In this document: piece by piece, positions 36,322 through 45,477 of the stretch
How positions within the stretch are numbered: the first letter of the stretch is position 1
Layout of the letters: each line of letters begins with the position of its first letter
From: Acetobacteraceae bacterium
GTDB lineage: Bacteria > Pseudomonadota > Alphaproteobacteria > Acetobacterales > Acetobacteraceae
Length of the DNA: 64,000 nt
Direction of reading: 5' to 3'
NCBI GenBank assembly: GCA_024280945.1
Contig: JAMXLO010000116.1
Location: 48,948 to 112,947 of the forward strand
Made by a program: the position numbers and the translations under genes
Notes under the pieces: generated by a model
Told to the model about the DNA's origin: nothing
Database searches by the model: none
Seen by the model: the letters and a program-made list of their open reading frames with translations, nothing else

Positions 36322-38028
36322 TCAGTTCCCCGTCGGGAGCGGGATGCTGAACCCTTCCTTCTGCAGTTGTTCGCGGACGAACTGGAAACGCTGATACTGC
36401 TGCAACGTGATCGGCCCGCCATAGGTCTCGCTCTGCAGCTTGCGTGGCGGGTATTTCACGTACGTCGCCATCAGATCCTTGATGGTCTGGTTGATCGAGA
36501 CCAGCACCCAGGTGTGCTCGGTATAGTTGTTCATGAAAATGTCGTAGCGTTCCTGCGGGTCCTGCCACAGGTCGAACACCTGGGGTACGGTCGCGACATA
36601 CTGTTCCGGTCCCTTCCAGCCGAGGTTTGAATCGACCGACAGGCCGCCGGTCTTCTCGCCGTCCCCGCCGCGCAGGTTGAAGACCGCCTTGTAGTTGCCG
36701 ACGCGTGCCGCGCCCGGCGTCAGCTCGCTCTCGGTGAAGTAGAACCACGAAGTCCGCGGCGATGGGCCCGTGCCGAACAGCACCGGTGTTAGATCGTGAC
36801 TGTCGAAGATGATCGGCTTTCCCTCGCGGTCGTTCTGTGGCAGCTGAGCGCCGCCGAGTGCGGCGAACGTCGCCATGTAGTCGAGGCCGCCGACGATCTC
36901 CGCGTTCCTGCTGCCGGCCTTGATGCCCGGCCCCCAGGCGATCGACGGAACCCGCGAGCCGCCCTCGCGATCGGTGCCTTTCGTGCCACGGAACGGCGTG
37001 TAGCCCGCATCCGGATAGACGTCCTGCCAGGCACCGTTGTCGGTGGTCCAGAACACATAGCTGTTCTTGTCGAGGCCGAGAGCGCGCACCTTGTCCATGA
37101 TGCGGCCGATGCGCGTGTCGTTCTCGACGACCGAGTCAGCATACTTCGACTTGGACAAGGACTTGTGCTGGAACTCGGGTGCCGGCAGGTTCGGCTGGTG
37201 CACCTTCATGAAGTTGATGCTCATGAAGAACGGGCCAGACTTGCCGTTGCGATCCAGATAGTCGAGCGAGGCCTTCTCGACGTATTCGTCGAAGAACGGA
37301 ATGCCGACGACGCCCTGGTCCGGCGTGTTGACGTATTCGCCGTTGATCTTGAAGTCCTCGTGCGCCGCCTCTCCTGCATTGCCGGACAGCGCACCCTTGG
37401 TCACCTTCTGGAACATCTCCCGCAGCTTCGGGTCCATGTCCGGGAACCAGTTGGGATCGCCATAGGTGTAGGCGTTGAGATGGTAGAGTCCGCAATACTT
37501 CATCTCGTCATAGCCCTGCGCATTGGGCAGTGCGTAATCCGCCTCGCCGAGATGCCATTTGCCGGCGAAGAACGTCTTGTAACCGGCGGTCTTCAGCACT
37601 GATGCGAGCGTCCACTCCGCTGCCGGCAACCCGCCGCCCTGGCCCTGGAAGGCGACCGTCGTCATGCCGCTGCGGTTCGGAATGCGGCCCGTCTGCATCG
37701 CGGCGCGACCCGGCGTACAGCTTGGCTGCGCATAGAACGACGTGAACATCATGCCTTCCGCCGCCAGTCGGTCGATATTCGGCGTCGGCATGCCGCGGGC
37801 TTCGCCGCCGAGATAACAGCCGGCGTCGCCATAGCCGAAATCATCCGACACGATCATGATGATGTTGGGCTTGTTGCCGCGCGCCGCCGTCACCGGCTGA
37901 GCGGCTGTGTTGGTCTGCGCCTCTGCCGGAGAGGCCAGAATCGTCGCTGCCGCGGCCGTCGTGGTACCCAGCAGAACACCGCGCCGACCAAGGCCGCCAC
38001 TGGCACCGCTGTTCCGCTTTTCGCTCAT
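36322..38028 (-). CDS. Arylsulfatase (formylglycine-dependent)
   Basis: Hydrolyses sulfate esters. 568 residues from ATG 38028. A Tat signal (GRRGVLLGTTTAAA) indicates export in the folded state. The metal site starts at IVSDDFGYGD, and the residue converted to formylglycine is Cys104 in CTPGRAAMQTG, the classical C-x-P-x-R signature. The substrate cannot be deduced. Its start codon overlaps the stop of the FGE gene (ATGA), so enzyme and activator are made together. Confidence 0.93.
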   Translation of the reverse strand: MSEKRNSGASGGLGRRGVLLGTTTAAAATILASPAEAQTNTAAQPVTAARGNKPNIIMIVSDDFGYGDAGCYLGGEARGMPTPNIDRLAAEGMMFTSFYAQPSCTPGRAAMQTGRIPNRSGMTTVAFQGQGGGLPAAEWTLASVLKTAGYKTFFAGKWHLGEADYALPNAQGYDEMKYCGLYHLNAYTYGDPNWFPDMDPKLREMFQKVTKGALSGNAGEAAHEDFKINGEYVNTPDQGVVGIPFFDEYVEKASLDYLDRNGKSGPFFMSINFMKVHQPNLPAPEFQHKSLSKSKYADSVVENDTRIGRIMDKVRALGLDKNSYVFWTTDNGAWQDVYPDAGYTPFRGTKGTDREGGSRVPSIAWGPGIKAGSRNAEIVGGLDYMATFAALGGAQLPQNDREGKPIIFDSHDLTPVLFGTGPSPRTSWFYFTESELTPGAARVGNYKAVFNLRGGDGEKTGGLSVDSNLGWKGPEQYVATVPQVFDLWQDPQERYDIFMNNYTEHTWVLVSINQTIKDLMATYVKYPPRKLQSETYGGPITLQQYQRFQFVREQLQKEGFSIPLPTGN

Positions 38029-38993
38029 GCTGTTTTCCTCTCCTCCCGAATGATGCAGCGAAATCCGACATGGCTCGTCGATGTATCGACGGGCTCCGCA
38101 TGTCGGGCTGCCGGCCGGTAGCGGCGGCAGTAGTTGGGTGCGCATAGATGCGACCCGCCCTTGATGACCTTGCGCGGAATCTTGATATCGGGCAGTTGCG
38201 GATCGTAGCTTGCAGCCTCGGGGCCGCCGCGCGGATTTGTGGGAACGCAGCACGCCTTTGCCGCATCCGCCGCGTGCTTCGCCGACCACCAGTCCGTCGT
38301 CCACTCCCAAACATTGCCGATCATGTCGTAAAGGCCGTAGCCGTTTGGCGGAAACGCTCGGACCGGCGAAGTCCGCCGGTAACCCGGTCGCCGGTGATGC
38401 GGGAATTCGCCGTGCCACGTGTTGGCCCGCGCGCGTCGGCGGGGCATGAATTCATCGCCCCAGGCGAACTCGGCGCCCTCAAGGCCACCGCGCGCGGCGA
38501 ACTCCCATTCAGCCTCCGTCGGCAGCTCCTTGCCGGCCCACGTGGCGTAGGCCAGCGCATCGCCGAAGCTCACATGGACGACGGGATGTTGGTCGAGACC
38601 CTTGGTGCTGCTGCCGGGACCGTACGGGTGCCGCCAATTCGCGCCCTCGAGCAGGGTCCACCACTGGCTCCAATCCCGCAAATCCACCCGGTGCTTCGGC
38701 GGCGTGAACACGAGCGAGCCGGCGAAAATCATGTGCGGCAGTGAGCCGGGATAATCTTTCGGATCAGGCACCGTCTCGGCGAAGGTGACATGGCCGGTGG
38801 CGTGGACAAACGCGGCGAACTGTCGGTTGGTCACGGGGGTTGCATCGATCCAAAAGCCGTCAACCGTCACGAGGTGCGACGGCGCCTCTTCCGGATAGTG
38901 ATGATCGGAGCCCATGCGGAACGTGCCACCGGGCACGTGGATCATGCCGTCACGCGGCGCCGCTTCAGTCGAACCCACCCGAGCAGTTGCCAT
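38025..38993 (-). CDS. Formylglycine-generating enzyme family protein (sulfatase activator)
   Basis: 322 residues, SUMF1/FGE fold. Segments seen: PGGTFRMGSDHHYPEEAPSH, VTVDGFWIDATPVTNRQFA, LPTEAEWEFAARGG, DMIGNVWEWTTDWW and GGSHLCAPNYCRRYRPAARH. The two catalytic copper-binding cysteines correspond to Cys284 and Cys289. It oxidises the sulfatase's Cys to formylglycine in the cytoplasm. Gene order FGE then sulfatase, with a 4-bp overlap, supports that pairing. Confidence 0.93.
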   Translation of the reverse strand: MATARVGSTEAAPRDGMIHVPGGTFRMGSDHHYPEEAPSHLVTVDGFWIDATPVTNRQFAAFVHATGHVTFAETVPDPKDYPGSLPHMIFAGSLVFTPPKHRVDLRDWSQWWTLLEGANWRHPYGPGSSTKGLDQHPVVHVSFGDALAYATWAGKELPTEAEWEFAARGGLEGAEFAWGDEFMPRRRARANTWHGEFPHHRRPGYRRTSPVRAFPPNGYGLYDMIGNVWEWTTDWWSAKHAADAAKACCVPTNPRGGPEAASYDPQLPDIKIPRKVIKGGSHLCAPNYCRRYRPAARHAEPVDTSTSHVGFRCIIREERKTA

Positions 38994-39143
38994 TCATCGC
39001 CTCACGCTGCCGCGGCCTTGCGCAACCCGGTCGCAGCGTCGCTCATGGCCGCGCTCGGTTTCCAGTTTGGGCATTCCGCCGATGCCGAAATAGCCGCCGC
39101 GGAGCGCCTGAAGTGCCGCGCGCTCCGCGGGTCGGCTGATGCG

Positions 39144-39905
39144 CTATTGCGCCGCTGCCGCCACCGGCTGATGCGCACGCAGGAACTGACGCACCTGCTC
39201 GATCGTCTTGGCCTTCAATTCCGGTGGCTCTTTCCAGGGAAACACCGTGGACTGCGAGTTCGGACACAACGCGGCGACATCGCGCGAGGCTTGCAACGGA
39301 TGCGCCGGGGTCTCGTCGGGCAGCACCAGCATCGGCGTCCGGCATCCACGAGCGAATTCACGCGACACGCTGTAAACGAAGTCAGGCCGCACGCGGTACA
39401 GGTTGTGCAGATACTGCTCGACTGTCGCCATCGTTATGTCGGAGCGCCGCTGCAGCAGTTCCGGCGCCCAGACGTCGCGTCCAGAGCGGTACATGACGTC
39501 GGGATCCTCGTCCCAGTGCCCGACGGTCTGCACCAGCACAGCAGCGACCACACGATCCGGCGCGCGCTCCATCAGCTTCATGGCAAAGCAGCCGCCGATG
39601 CAGTAGCCCATGAAGAAGAACTGTTTGATGCCGAGGTGATCCATCACCGCGAGCTGATCGTCGGCGAATGCGCCCCAGGGATCATCGACGGCGATCGGGC
39701 CGGTCGATTCCCCGCCATTGGCGTTGCGCTGATCCATGGTTATGCAGCGGAAGTCGTTCTTGAAAACCTCCATCGCGTTGAACACGGCGGTGGGCCAGTT
39801 GCTGACGCGGGAGTTGAGACCGCCGCCAGGCGTGACAAGGAGCGGAAAGCCGCTCCCGGCCTCCTCGTAGCGGATGCGGACATTGCCCTTCTGGCAGAAT
39901 GGCAT
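39144..39905 (-). CDS. Alpha/beta hydrolase with cysteine nucleophile
   Basis: 253 residues from ATG 39905 with AGGAGGA upstream. The elbow is GYCIGGCFAM, so the nucleophile position (Cys102) is Cys rather than Ser, as in dienelactone hydrolases. The oxyanion region is LLVTPGGGLNSR and the start MPFCQKGNVRIRYEEAGSG is typical of the broader family. Hydrolase of unknown substrate; it lies between the sulfatase cluster and a GST. Confidence 0.82.
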   Translation of the reverse strand: MPFCQKGNVRIRYEEAGSGFPLLVTPGGGLNSRVSNWPTAVFNAMEVFKNDFRCITMDQRNANGGESTGPIAVDDPWGAFADDQLAVMDHLGIKQFFFMGYCIGGCFAMKLMERAPDRVVAAVLVQTVGHWDEDPDVMYRSGRDVWAPELLQRRSDITMATVEQYLHNLYRVRPDFVYSVSREFARGCRTPMLVLPDETPAHPLQASRDVAALCPNSQSTVFPWKEPPELKAKTIEQVRQFLRAHQPVAAAAQ

Positions 39906-39998
39906 GGCGATGGCTCCTCCTGTGTGATCGATTGATTGTTGGCATGCGTGCCGCCACTGATGGCCGGGACATGGCCCGGCCATCACGATGGACTGTCG

Positions 39999-40868
39999 TC
40001 AGTTCGCGGCCAGCTTGTCCTGCGTCTTGGTGTCGAAGTCGCTGGCGTCGTGACGTTCGTGCAGCTGTTCCGATGGGTCGCCCTGAAGGCGGTTGACCAT
40101 GCGGCCGCGCTTCACCGCCGGCCGCGCATGGATCGCGTCCGCCCAGCGTATGACGTTCTTGTACTCGTGCGCCGACAGGAACTCGGCCCCGCCGTAAGAA
40201 TTGAACTTGACCAGTCCGCCATACCAGGGCCATGCGGCCATATCTGCGATTGTATAGGCATCGCCCGCCAGGTACTCGGTCTCCGCCAGACGCTTGTCAA
40301 GCACATCGAGCAGTCGCTTGGTCTCCATCGTGAAGCGATCGATGGCGTATTCGATCTTCACCGGTGCATAGGCGTAGAAGTGACCAAAGCCGCCGCCGAC
40401 ATAAGGCGTGCTGCCCATCTGCCAGAACAGCCATGACAGGCATTCGGCACGCGCACCGGGCTCGGTCGGCAGGAAGGCGCCGAATTTCTCCGCGAGATGC
40501 ACAAGGATGGCGCCGGTCTCGAACACCCGGATCGGCTTGGGGCCGCTGCGGTCGACCAGTGCGGGGATTTTCGAATTGGGGTTGATCGCGACGAAGCCGC
40601 TGCCGAACTGGTCGCCTTCGCTGATCTTGATCAGCCAGGCGTCGTATTCGGCGCCCTTGTGGCCGAGAGCCAGCAGCTCCTCGAGCATCACCGTGACCTT
40701 CACACCGTTCGGCGTGCCGAGAGAATAGAGTTGCAGCGGATGGCGACCGACCGGCAGTTCCTTTTCGTGCGTGGCGCCGGCGATAGGACGATTGATGTTG
40801 GCAAACCGCCCAAGAGCTGGCTTGCTGACCCAGACCTTCGGCGGGGTGTACCCGGACGTATCGGACAT
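39999..40868 (-). CDS. Glutathione S-transferase, YghU-like
   Basis: 289 residues. The start KVWVSKPALGRFANINRPIAGATHEKELP (partly quoted) and LYSLGTPNGVKVTVMLEELL, NPNSKIPALVDRSG and ETGAILVHLAEKFG are the hallmarks of the YghU disulfide-bond oxidoreductases. It uses glutathione to reduce organic disulfides or hydroperoxides in the cytoplasm. It stands in the same orientation as the hydrolase 93 bp downstream. Confidence 0.9.
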   Translation of the reverse strand: MSDTSGYTPPKVWVSKPALGRFANINRPIAGATHEKELPVGRHPLQLYSLGTPNGVKVTVMLEELLALGHKGAEYDAWLIKISEGDQFGSGFVAINPNSKIPALVDRSGPKPIRVFETGAILVHLAEKFGAFLPTEPGARAECLSWLFWQMGSTPYVGGGFGHFYAYAPVKIEYAIDRFTMETKRLLDVLDKRLAETEYLAGDAYTIADMAAWPWYGGLVKFNSYGGAEFLSAHEYKNVIRWADAIHARPAVKRGRMVNRLQGDPSEQLHERHDASDFDTKTQDKLAAN

Positions 40869-40959
40869 GTTTCACGCTCCAGATGTATGGCGCGCAGCGT
40901 GGCTCCGCCGGTCGTCCGGCGCAAGCCACGCTGCATCACCGATACCTGAAGCGTGATGG

Positions 40960-42546
40960 CTACGCCGACAGCGCCTGCGGCTCGGTGCGCACGCGCTTGA
41001 CCAGCAGCTTGTTGAGCGCATGCACATAGGCGCGGGCCGCGGCGACGATGGTGTCGGTGTCGGCGCCTTGGCCATCGACCAGCTTGCCGTTCTCTTCCAG
41101 CCGCACCGTGACCTTCGCCTGTGCATCGGTGCCTTCCGTCACCGCGCCGACCGAGAACAGCTGCAAGGTCGCGGTATGCGGAAAGATTTGCTGGATCGCG
41201 TTGAAGGTCGCGTCCACCGGGCCGTCACCAGTGGACACCGCGGAACTCACCGCGCCATCGATCTCCAATTCCAGTTCCGCCCGCGGCGGCGCCTTCGAAC
41301 CGGCGTGCAGGTCAAGCGATACGAAGCGGATGCGCTCGTGGTCGCGCATGACCTCATCGTCCACCAGCGCCACGACGTCATCGTCGAACACCACCTTCTT
41401 GGCGTCCGCCAGCCGCTTGAAGCGATTGAACGCGTCGTTGAGCTGGTTGTCGCCGATCTCGCCGTAGCCGAGTGTGCGCAGCTTGTCGCGGAATGCGGCG
41501 CGGCCGGAGTGCTTGCCCAGCACCAGGCTGTTCTTCGCCCAGCCCACGCTCTCCGGCGTCATGATCTCGTAGGTTGCGGCGTTCTTGAGTACCCCGTCCT
41601 GGTGAATGCCGGCCTCGTGCGCGAAGGCATTGCGCCCGACGATCGCCTTGTTCGGCTGCACGTCGAAGCCGGTGATGGTGGAGAGCAGCTTCGAGACCCG
41701 CAGCAGGCTGGTGGTCTTGATGTTGTTCGAGCGCGGGATCGCGTCATGCCGCGTGCGGACCGCCATCACGATCTCTTCCAGGCTGGCATTGCCGGCCCGC
41801 TCGCCGATGCCGTTGATGGTGGTCTCCACCTGCCGCACGCCGGCGCGGATTGCCGCGATGGTGTTGGCCACGCCCAGACCAAGGTCGTTGTGGTTATGGG
41901 TCGAGAGCACGACCTTCTCGATGCCAGGCACCCGGTTGCGCACGGCGGTGAACATGCGCTCCATGTCCTCGGGCAGCGCGTAGCCGACAGTGTCCGGCAG
42001 GTTGATCGTTGTCGCGCCGGCGGTGATCGCCGCCTCTATCACCCGGCACAGGAAGTCGATGTCGCTGCGCGTGGCATCCTCGGCCGACCATTCGACGTCG
42101 TCGGCATGCTGCCGCGCGAGCGTCACGGACTCCACGGTGGCCCCAACCACCTCGTCCGGCGACATGCGCAGCTTGTGCTCCATGTGCAGTGCGCTGGTGG
42201 CGATCACGATGTGGATGCGCTTGCGCTTCGCCGGCCGCAGCGCCTCGGCGGAGCGCAGCACGTCCATCGCGCCGGCGCGCGACAGGCTGGCGATCACCGG
42301 CGTGTCGTTCCGCTGGCCGATGCTCTCCGAGATCGCCTTCACGCTTTCAAAGTCGCCCGGTGAGGCAATCGCAAACCCAGCCTCCAGCACATCGACGCCC
42401 AGTTCGGTGAGCGCCTCGGCCATGCGGATCTTCTCGTTGATATTCATCGAGAAGCCAGGCGACTGCTCGCCGTCGCGCAGCGTGGTGTCGAAGATGATGA
42501 TGCGGTCGTCTTCCAGCTTGCCGAAGCTGGGATGTTCGATGCTCAT
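40960..42546 (-). CDS. leuA: 2-isopropylmalate synthase
   Basis: First step of leucine synthesis: condenses acetyl-CoA with 2-oxoisovalerate. 528 residues, with the TIM barrel (FDTTLRDGEQSPGFSMN, STHNHNDLGLGVANT, INGIGERAGNASLEE) and the C-terminal regulatory domain that binds leucine. The HNH metal motif is present. A leader with a Leu-rich peptide and pairing hairpins lies upstream (42580-42740), so control by leucine supply through attenuation is likely besides feedback inhibition. Confidence 0.97.
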   Translation of the reverse strand: MSIEHPSFGKLEDDRIIIFDTTLRDGEQSPGFSMNINEKIRMAEALTELGVDVLEAGFAIASPGDFESVKAISESIGQRNDTPVIASLSRAGAMDVLRSAEALRPAKRKRIHIVIATSALHMEHKLRMSPDEVVGATVESVTLARQHADDVEWSAEDATRSDIDFLCRVIEAAITAGATTINLPDTVGYALPEDMERMFTAVRNRVPGIEKVVLSTHNHNDLGLGVANTIAAIRAGVRQVETTINGIGERAGNASLEEIVMAVRTRHDAIPRSNNIKTTSLLRVSKLLSTITGFDVQPNKAIVGRNAFAHEAGIHQDGVLKNAATYEIMTPESVGWAKNSLVLGKHSGRAAFRDKLRTLGYGEIGDNQLNDAFNRFKRLADAKKVVFDDDVVALVDDEVMRDHERIRFVSLDLHAGSKAPPRAELELEIDGAVSSAVSTGDGPVDATFNAIQQIFPHTATLQLFSVGAVTEGTDAQAKVTVRLEENGKLVDGQGADTDTIVAAARAYVHALNKLLVKRVRTEPQALSA

Positions 42547-42579
42547 TGTAGGTCGGGTCCTCGGACTGATTGCACGACA

Positions 42580-42649
42580 TTAGCCGCAGGGCGTCCCCCT
42601 GAGCGAAGCCGGCATTCAGCGACCCGGCGGAGCGCTCAGGGGCGGCTAA
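42580..42649 (-). promoter_or_regulatory. leuA leader hairpins (attenuator-like)
   Basis: CGCTCAGGGG (42633-42642) pairs with CCCCTGAGCG (42596-42605), extended by GCGGCTAA (42642-42649) with TTAGCCGC (42580-42587). A mutually exclusive small hairpin, CAGGG/CCCTG, spans 42587-42601. The leader-peptide stop lies inside the first stem, so the position of the ribosome would decide which forms. No U-run follows, so the output may be translational or Rho-dependent. Confidence 0.6.
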
Positions 42650-42740
42650 GTCGAAGGAGGAGGCCGATGGCCAGCAGGCATGCGCCACCGCGCGCAACGG
42701 CGCGGGCAGTACGACAGGCAAGGCGCAGGCCACAGAACAT
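42636..42740 (-). CDS. Leucine-rich leader peptide of leuA
   Basis: 34 codons from ATG 42740 to TGA 42636-42638. The C-terminal half reads CLLAIGLLLRLSRP, with six leucines in twelve residues just before the regulatory stem. This is the expected design of a leuA attenuation leader. The ATG lies in the loop of a perfect 9-bp palindrome (42726-42748). A TTGCGT-17-TTAAAC promoter-like pair ends 7 bp before the ATG, so the peptide may be made from an almost leaderless mRNA. Confidence 0.75.
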   Translation of the reverse strand: MFCGLRLACRTARAVARGGACLLAIGLLLRLSRP

Positions 42741-42782
42741 GTGGCCTGTTTAACCGATTTGCGGGGTGGAACGCAACCGGGT

Positions 42783-43826
42783 TCAGCCAGGTCGGTCATC
42801 CGCCGCCGGATAGACCCGAGCGCGCGTCAGATCGAGCCTGCAGGTCTGCCCCACCGCCGGCGTCCACATACCGTCGGGCGTCAGAACATCGAACGCCTGA
42901 TCGAGTACGCTGATCCGCGTGCGGCGCAATGGCCCCAGCGTTTCCTGTCGCTCGCAACGCGCCGGTCCGGGCCCTGGCAGCAACCCAATCTCATGCGGCC
43001 GGATGAGGGCAACCGCGGGTCCGGAAGGGCTACAGGTCGCGGTGCCAACATCAGGCAGCGCGTCCACCCGCATGCGACCATCGGCCACCGTGCCGGAGAA
43101 GCGGACCGATTCACCAAGAAACTCGTGCACGAAGATGCTCGCTGGTTCGGCGTACAACTTTGCCGGTGGACCTACTTCCTCGATGCGGCCGGAACGCAGT
43201 ACCGCGATCCGGTCGGCCATTTCCATCGCCTCGGTCTGATCATGCGTGACGAAGATGCTGGTCAGCCCCATCTTGTCATGCAGCATGCGCAACCAGATAC
43301 GCAGGTTCTTGCGCACCTTGGCGTCCAGCGCGCCGAATGGCTCGTCCAATAACAGCAGCTTGGGCTCGATCGCCAGAGCTCGTGCGAGTGCCACTCGCTG
43401 ACGCTGACCACCTGATATCTGTTCGGGATAACGCTGCCCCAGGTGACCGATCTCCATCAGATCGAGCAGCGACTGAACGCGTGCGCGGATTTCACGTGCC
43501 TTTGGGCGACGATGACGGGGGCGAACGTTGATGCCGAATGCAATATTGCGCGCCACTGTCATGTGGCGGAACAGCGCATAATGCTGGAACACGAAACCTA
43601 CCCCACGCTGGCGTGCGGGTACGCCGTGCATCGATCGGTTGTCGATGACAACCTCGCCTGAATCGGGGAATTCGAGTCCAGCCAACACGCGCAGCAGGGT
43701 CGTCTTGCCCGACCCGGACGGGCCAAGCAAAGCCAGAAACTCACCCGGAGCGATCGTCAGGCTGACGTCATCCAGCGCCGTGACATGGCCGAACGCCTTC
43801 CGAAGATCGCGGAGCTCGACGCTCAC
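42783..43826 (-). CDS. cysA: Sulfate/thiosulfate ABC transporter ATPase
   Basis: 347 residues from GTG 43826, which overlaps the cysW stop (GTGA). Walker [12 protein letters not shown], signature [15 protein letters not shown] and Walker [13 protein letters not shown] are intact, followed by a C-terminal TOBE-like regulatory domain ([14 protein letters not shown]). It powers uptake of sulfate together with CysT and CysW. A longer frame from 43859 is possible but starts inside cysW. Confidence 0.94.
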   Translation of the reverse strand: MSVELRDLRKAFGHVTALDDVSLTIAPGEFLALLGPSGSGKTTLLRVLAGLEFPDSGEVVIDNRSMHGVPARQRGVGFVFQHYALFRHMTVARNIAFGINVRPRHRRPKAREIRARVQSLLDLMEIGHLGQRYPEQISGGQRQRVALARALAIEPKLLLLDEPFGALDAKVRKNLRIWLRMLHDKMGLTSIFVTHDQTEAMEMADRIAVLRSGRIEEVGPPAKLYAEPASIFVHEFLGESVRFSGTVADGRMRVDALPDVGTATCSPSGPAVALIRPHEIGLLPGPGPARCERQETLGPLRRTRISVLDQAFDVLTPDGMWTPAVGQTCRLDLTRARVYPAADDRPG

Positions 43827-44659
43827 AGCAGCGCCTCGCTGCGCTGGCCAATGCGCCATTCCAGCGATGCCTTCACCGCGAGAGTGGCAAGCGCCAGCAA
43901 CGAAAGCAGTCCGGCGATGGTGAACGCGCCCACCCAGTCGTAGTCATTGAACAGCGCTTCGACCTGCAAGGGCATGGTCATTGTCTGGCCCCGGATGTGT
44001 CCGGATACCACGGCGACCGCGCCGAATTCGCCCATGGCCCGTGCGTTGCACAGCAGCACGCCGTACAGCAGTCCCCACCGGATGTTCGGCAGCGTAACCC
44101 GCCAGAAGGTCTGCCAGCCGCTTGCGCCCAGCGTCAGTGCCGCTTCTTCCTCGGCCGCGCCCTGGTGCTCCATCAGCGGAATGAGAGTCCGTGCAACGAA
44201 CGGGAACGTCACAAAGGTCGTCGCAAGAATAAGGCCTGGCACGGCGAAGATGATGTGCATTCCCGCACGGTTCAGTATCGGTCCGAGCCAGCCGTTGGCG
44301 CCGAACAACAGCACCCACACCAGACCGGAGATCACCGGCGAGACCGAGAATGGCAGTTCGATCAGTGTCACCAGCAACCCGCGCCCGGGAAAGCGGAAGC
44401 GTCCGATACACCAGGCCGCGGCGACGCCGCACACCGCGTTCAACGGCACCGTCACCGCGGCGACAATCATTGTCAGCCTGATCGCAGCAATGGAGTCGGT
44501 CTCGGCCAGCGAATCAACCATGGCGCCGAATCCCCGCATCAGCGCCTCGGAGAACACCACGACCAATGGCAGCAGGAGCAGAATGAGCAGCAGCAGGATC
44601 GTCAGCGTCACCAGCGCCACGCGCGCAGCCGGGCTCTCCTGCGTCGCGCGCCGGTTCAT
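43823..44659 (-). CDS. cysW: Sulfate/thiosulfate ABC transporter permease
   Basis: 278 residues with six membrane segments and the ABC permease EAA loop ([26 protein letters not shown], partly quoted). The segment [20 protein letters not shown] is characteristic of CysW-type sulfate permeases. The start ATG overlaps the cysT stop by 4 bp. It forms the inner-membrane pore with CysT. Confidence 0.94.
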   Translation of the reverse strand: MNRRATQESPAARVALVTLTILLLLILLLLPLVVVFSEALMRGFGAMVDSLAETDSIAAIRLTMIVAAVTVPLNAVCGVAAAWCIGRFRFPGRGLLVTLIELPFSVSPVISGLVWVLLFGANGWLGPILNRAGMHIIFAVPGLILATTFVTFPFVARTLIPLMEHQGAAEEEAALTLGASGWQTFWRVTLPNIRWGLLYGVLLCNARAMGEFGAVAVVSGHIRGQTMTMPLQVEALFNDYDWVGAFTIAGLLSLLALATLAVKASLEWRIGQRSEALL

Positions 44660-45477
44660 GCGTGCACGATCATGCGTCGCTGCAGCAGGTTGAGCAGCAG
44701 CAGGATGACGAACGATGCCAGCAGCATCACCAGGCCCAATGCGGCCGCACCCGCATAGTCGAGCTGTTCCAGGCGGATGACGATCAGCAGCGGCGCGATC
44801 TCGCTGATCATCGGCATGTTGCCGGCAATGAAGATAACCGAGCCATATTCGCCGACGCCGCGCGCCAGAGCCGCGCCAAAGCCGGCCAACAGGGCCGGCA
44901 GCAGCGCCGGCAGCACGATCCTGGCGACGATTTGCGCACGTCGCGCACCCAGCGTCGCCGCGACCTCCTCCGCTTCGAGCGGCAGGTCCATGATGATCGG
45001 CTCCAGGGTGCGTACCACGAACGGCAAGCCGACAAAGATCAGCGCAACGAGAATTCCCAGCGGGGTATAGGCAACCTTGATGCCCAGCGGTACCAGCAGC
45101 GCACCAATCCAACCCTTCGGCGCGAACAGTGCGGTGAGCGAGATGCCTGCTACTGCCGTCGGCAATGCCAGCGGCATATCGATCAGCGAGTCTGCCAGGT
45201 TCCGACCGTAGAAGCGATATCGCACCATCACCCAGGCGATGAGCAAACCAATCGGGACGTTGATAGCGGCCGCGAGCGCGGCTGTGCCGAAGCTCAGACG
45301 CAGCGCGGCGACGACGCGCGGCTCGGTCACCGAGCGCCAGACTCCCAGCACGCCAAGCTCCCACGGTCGCAACGCCAGCGCCGCGAGCGGGATGAGCACA
45401 ATCAGCGACAGCCATACCAAGGTTACGGCAAAACTGGGAGCGAAGCCTGGCAACGCAGACCGTTGCGCAATCCGCAT
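44656..45477 (-). CDS. cysT: Sulfate/thiosulfate ABC transporter permease
   Basis: 273 residues with six membrane segments. The signature motifs are DMPLALPTAVAGISLTALFA and the EAA loop EEVAATLGARRAQIVARIVL, followed by GVGEYGSVIFIAGNMPM, typical of CysT. Its ATG overlaps the sbp stop codon by one base (TGATG) and its stop overlaps the cysW start. Confidence 0.94.
   Translation of the reverse strand: MRIAQRSALPGFAPSFAVTLVWLSLIVLIPLAALALRPWELGVLGVWRSVTEPRVVAALRLSFGTAALAAAINVPIGLLIAWVMVRYRFYGRNLADSLIDMPLALPTAVAGISLTALFAPKGWIGALLVPLGIKVAYTPLGILVALIFVGLPFVVRTLEPIIMDLPLEAEEVAATLGARRAQIVARIVLPALLPALLAGFGAALARGVGEYGSVIFIAGNMPMISEIAPLLIVIRLEQLDYAGAAALGLVMLLASFVILLLLNLLQRRMIVHA

Noticed and set aside
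36322..38418. N-terminal extension of the sulfatase to 698 codons
   Set aside because: The extra 130 residues run through the FGE gene in another frame. ATG 38028 starts at a proper Tat signal and overlaps the FGE stop.
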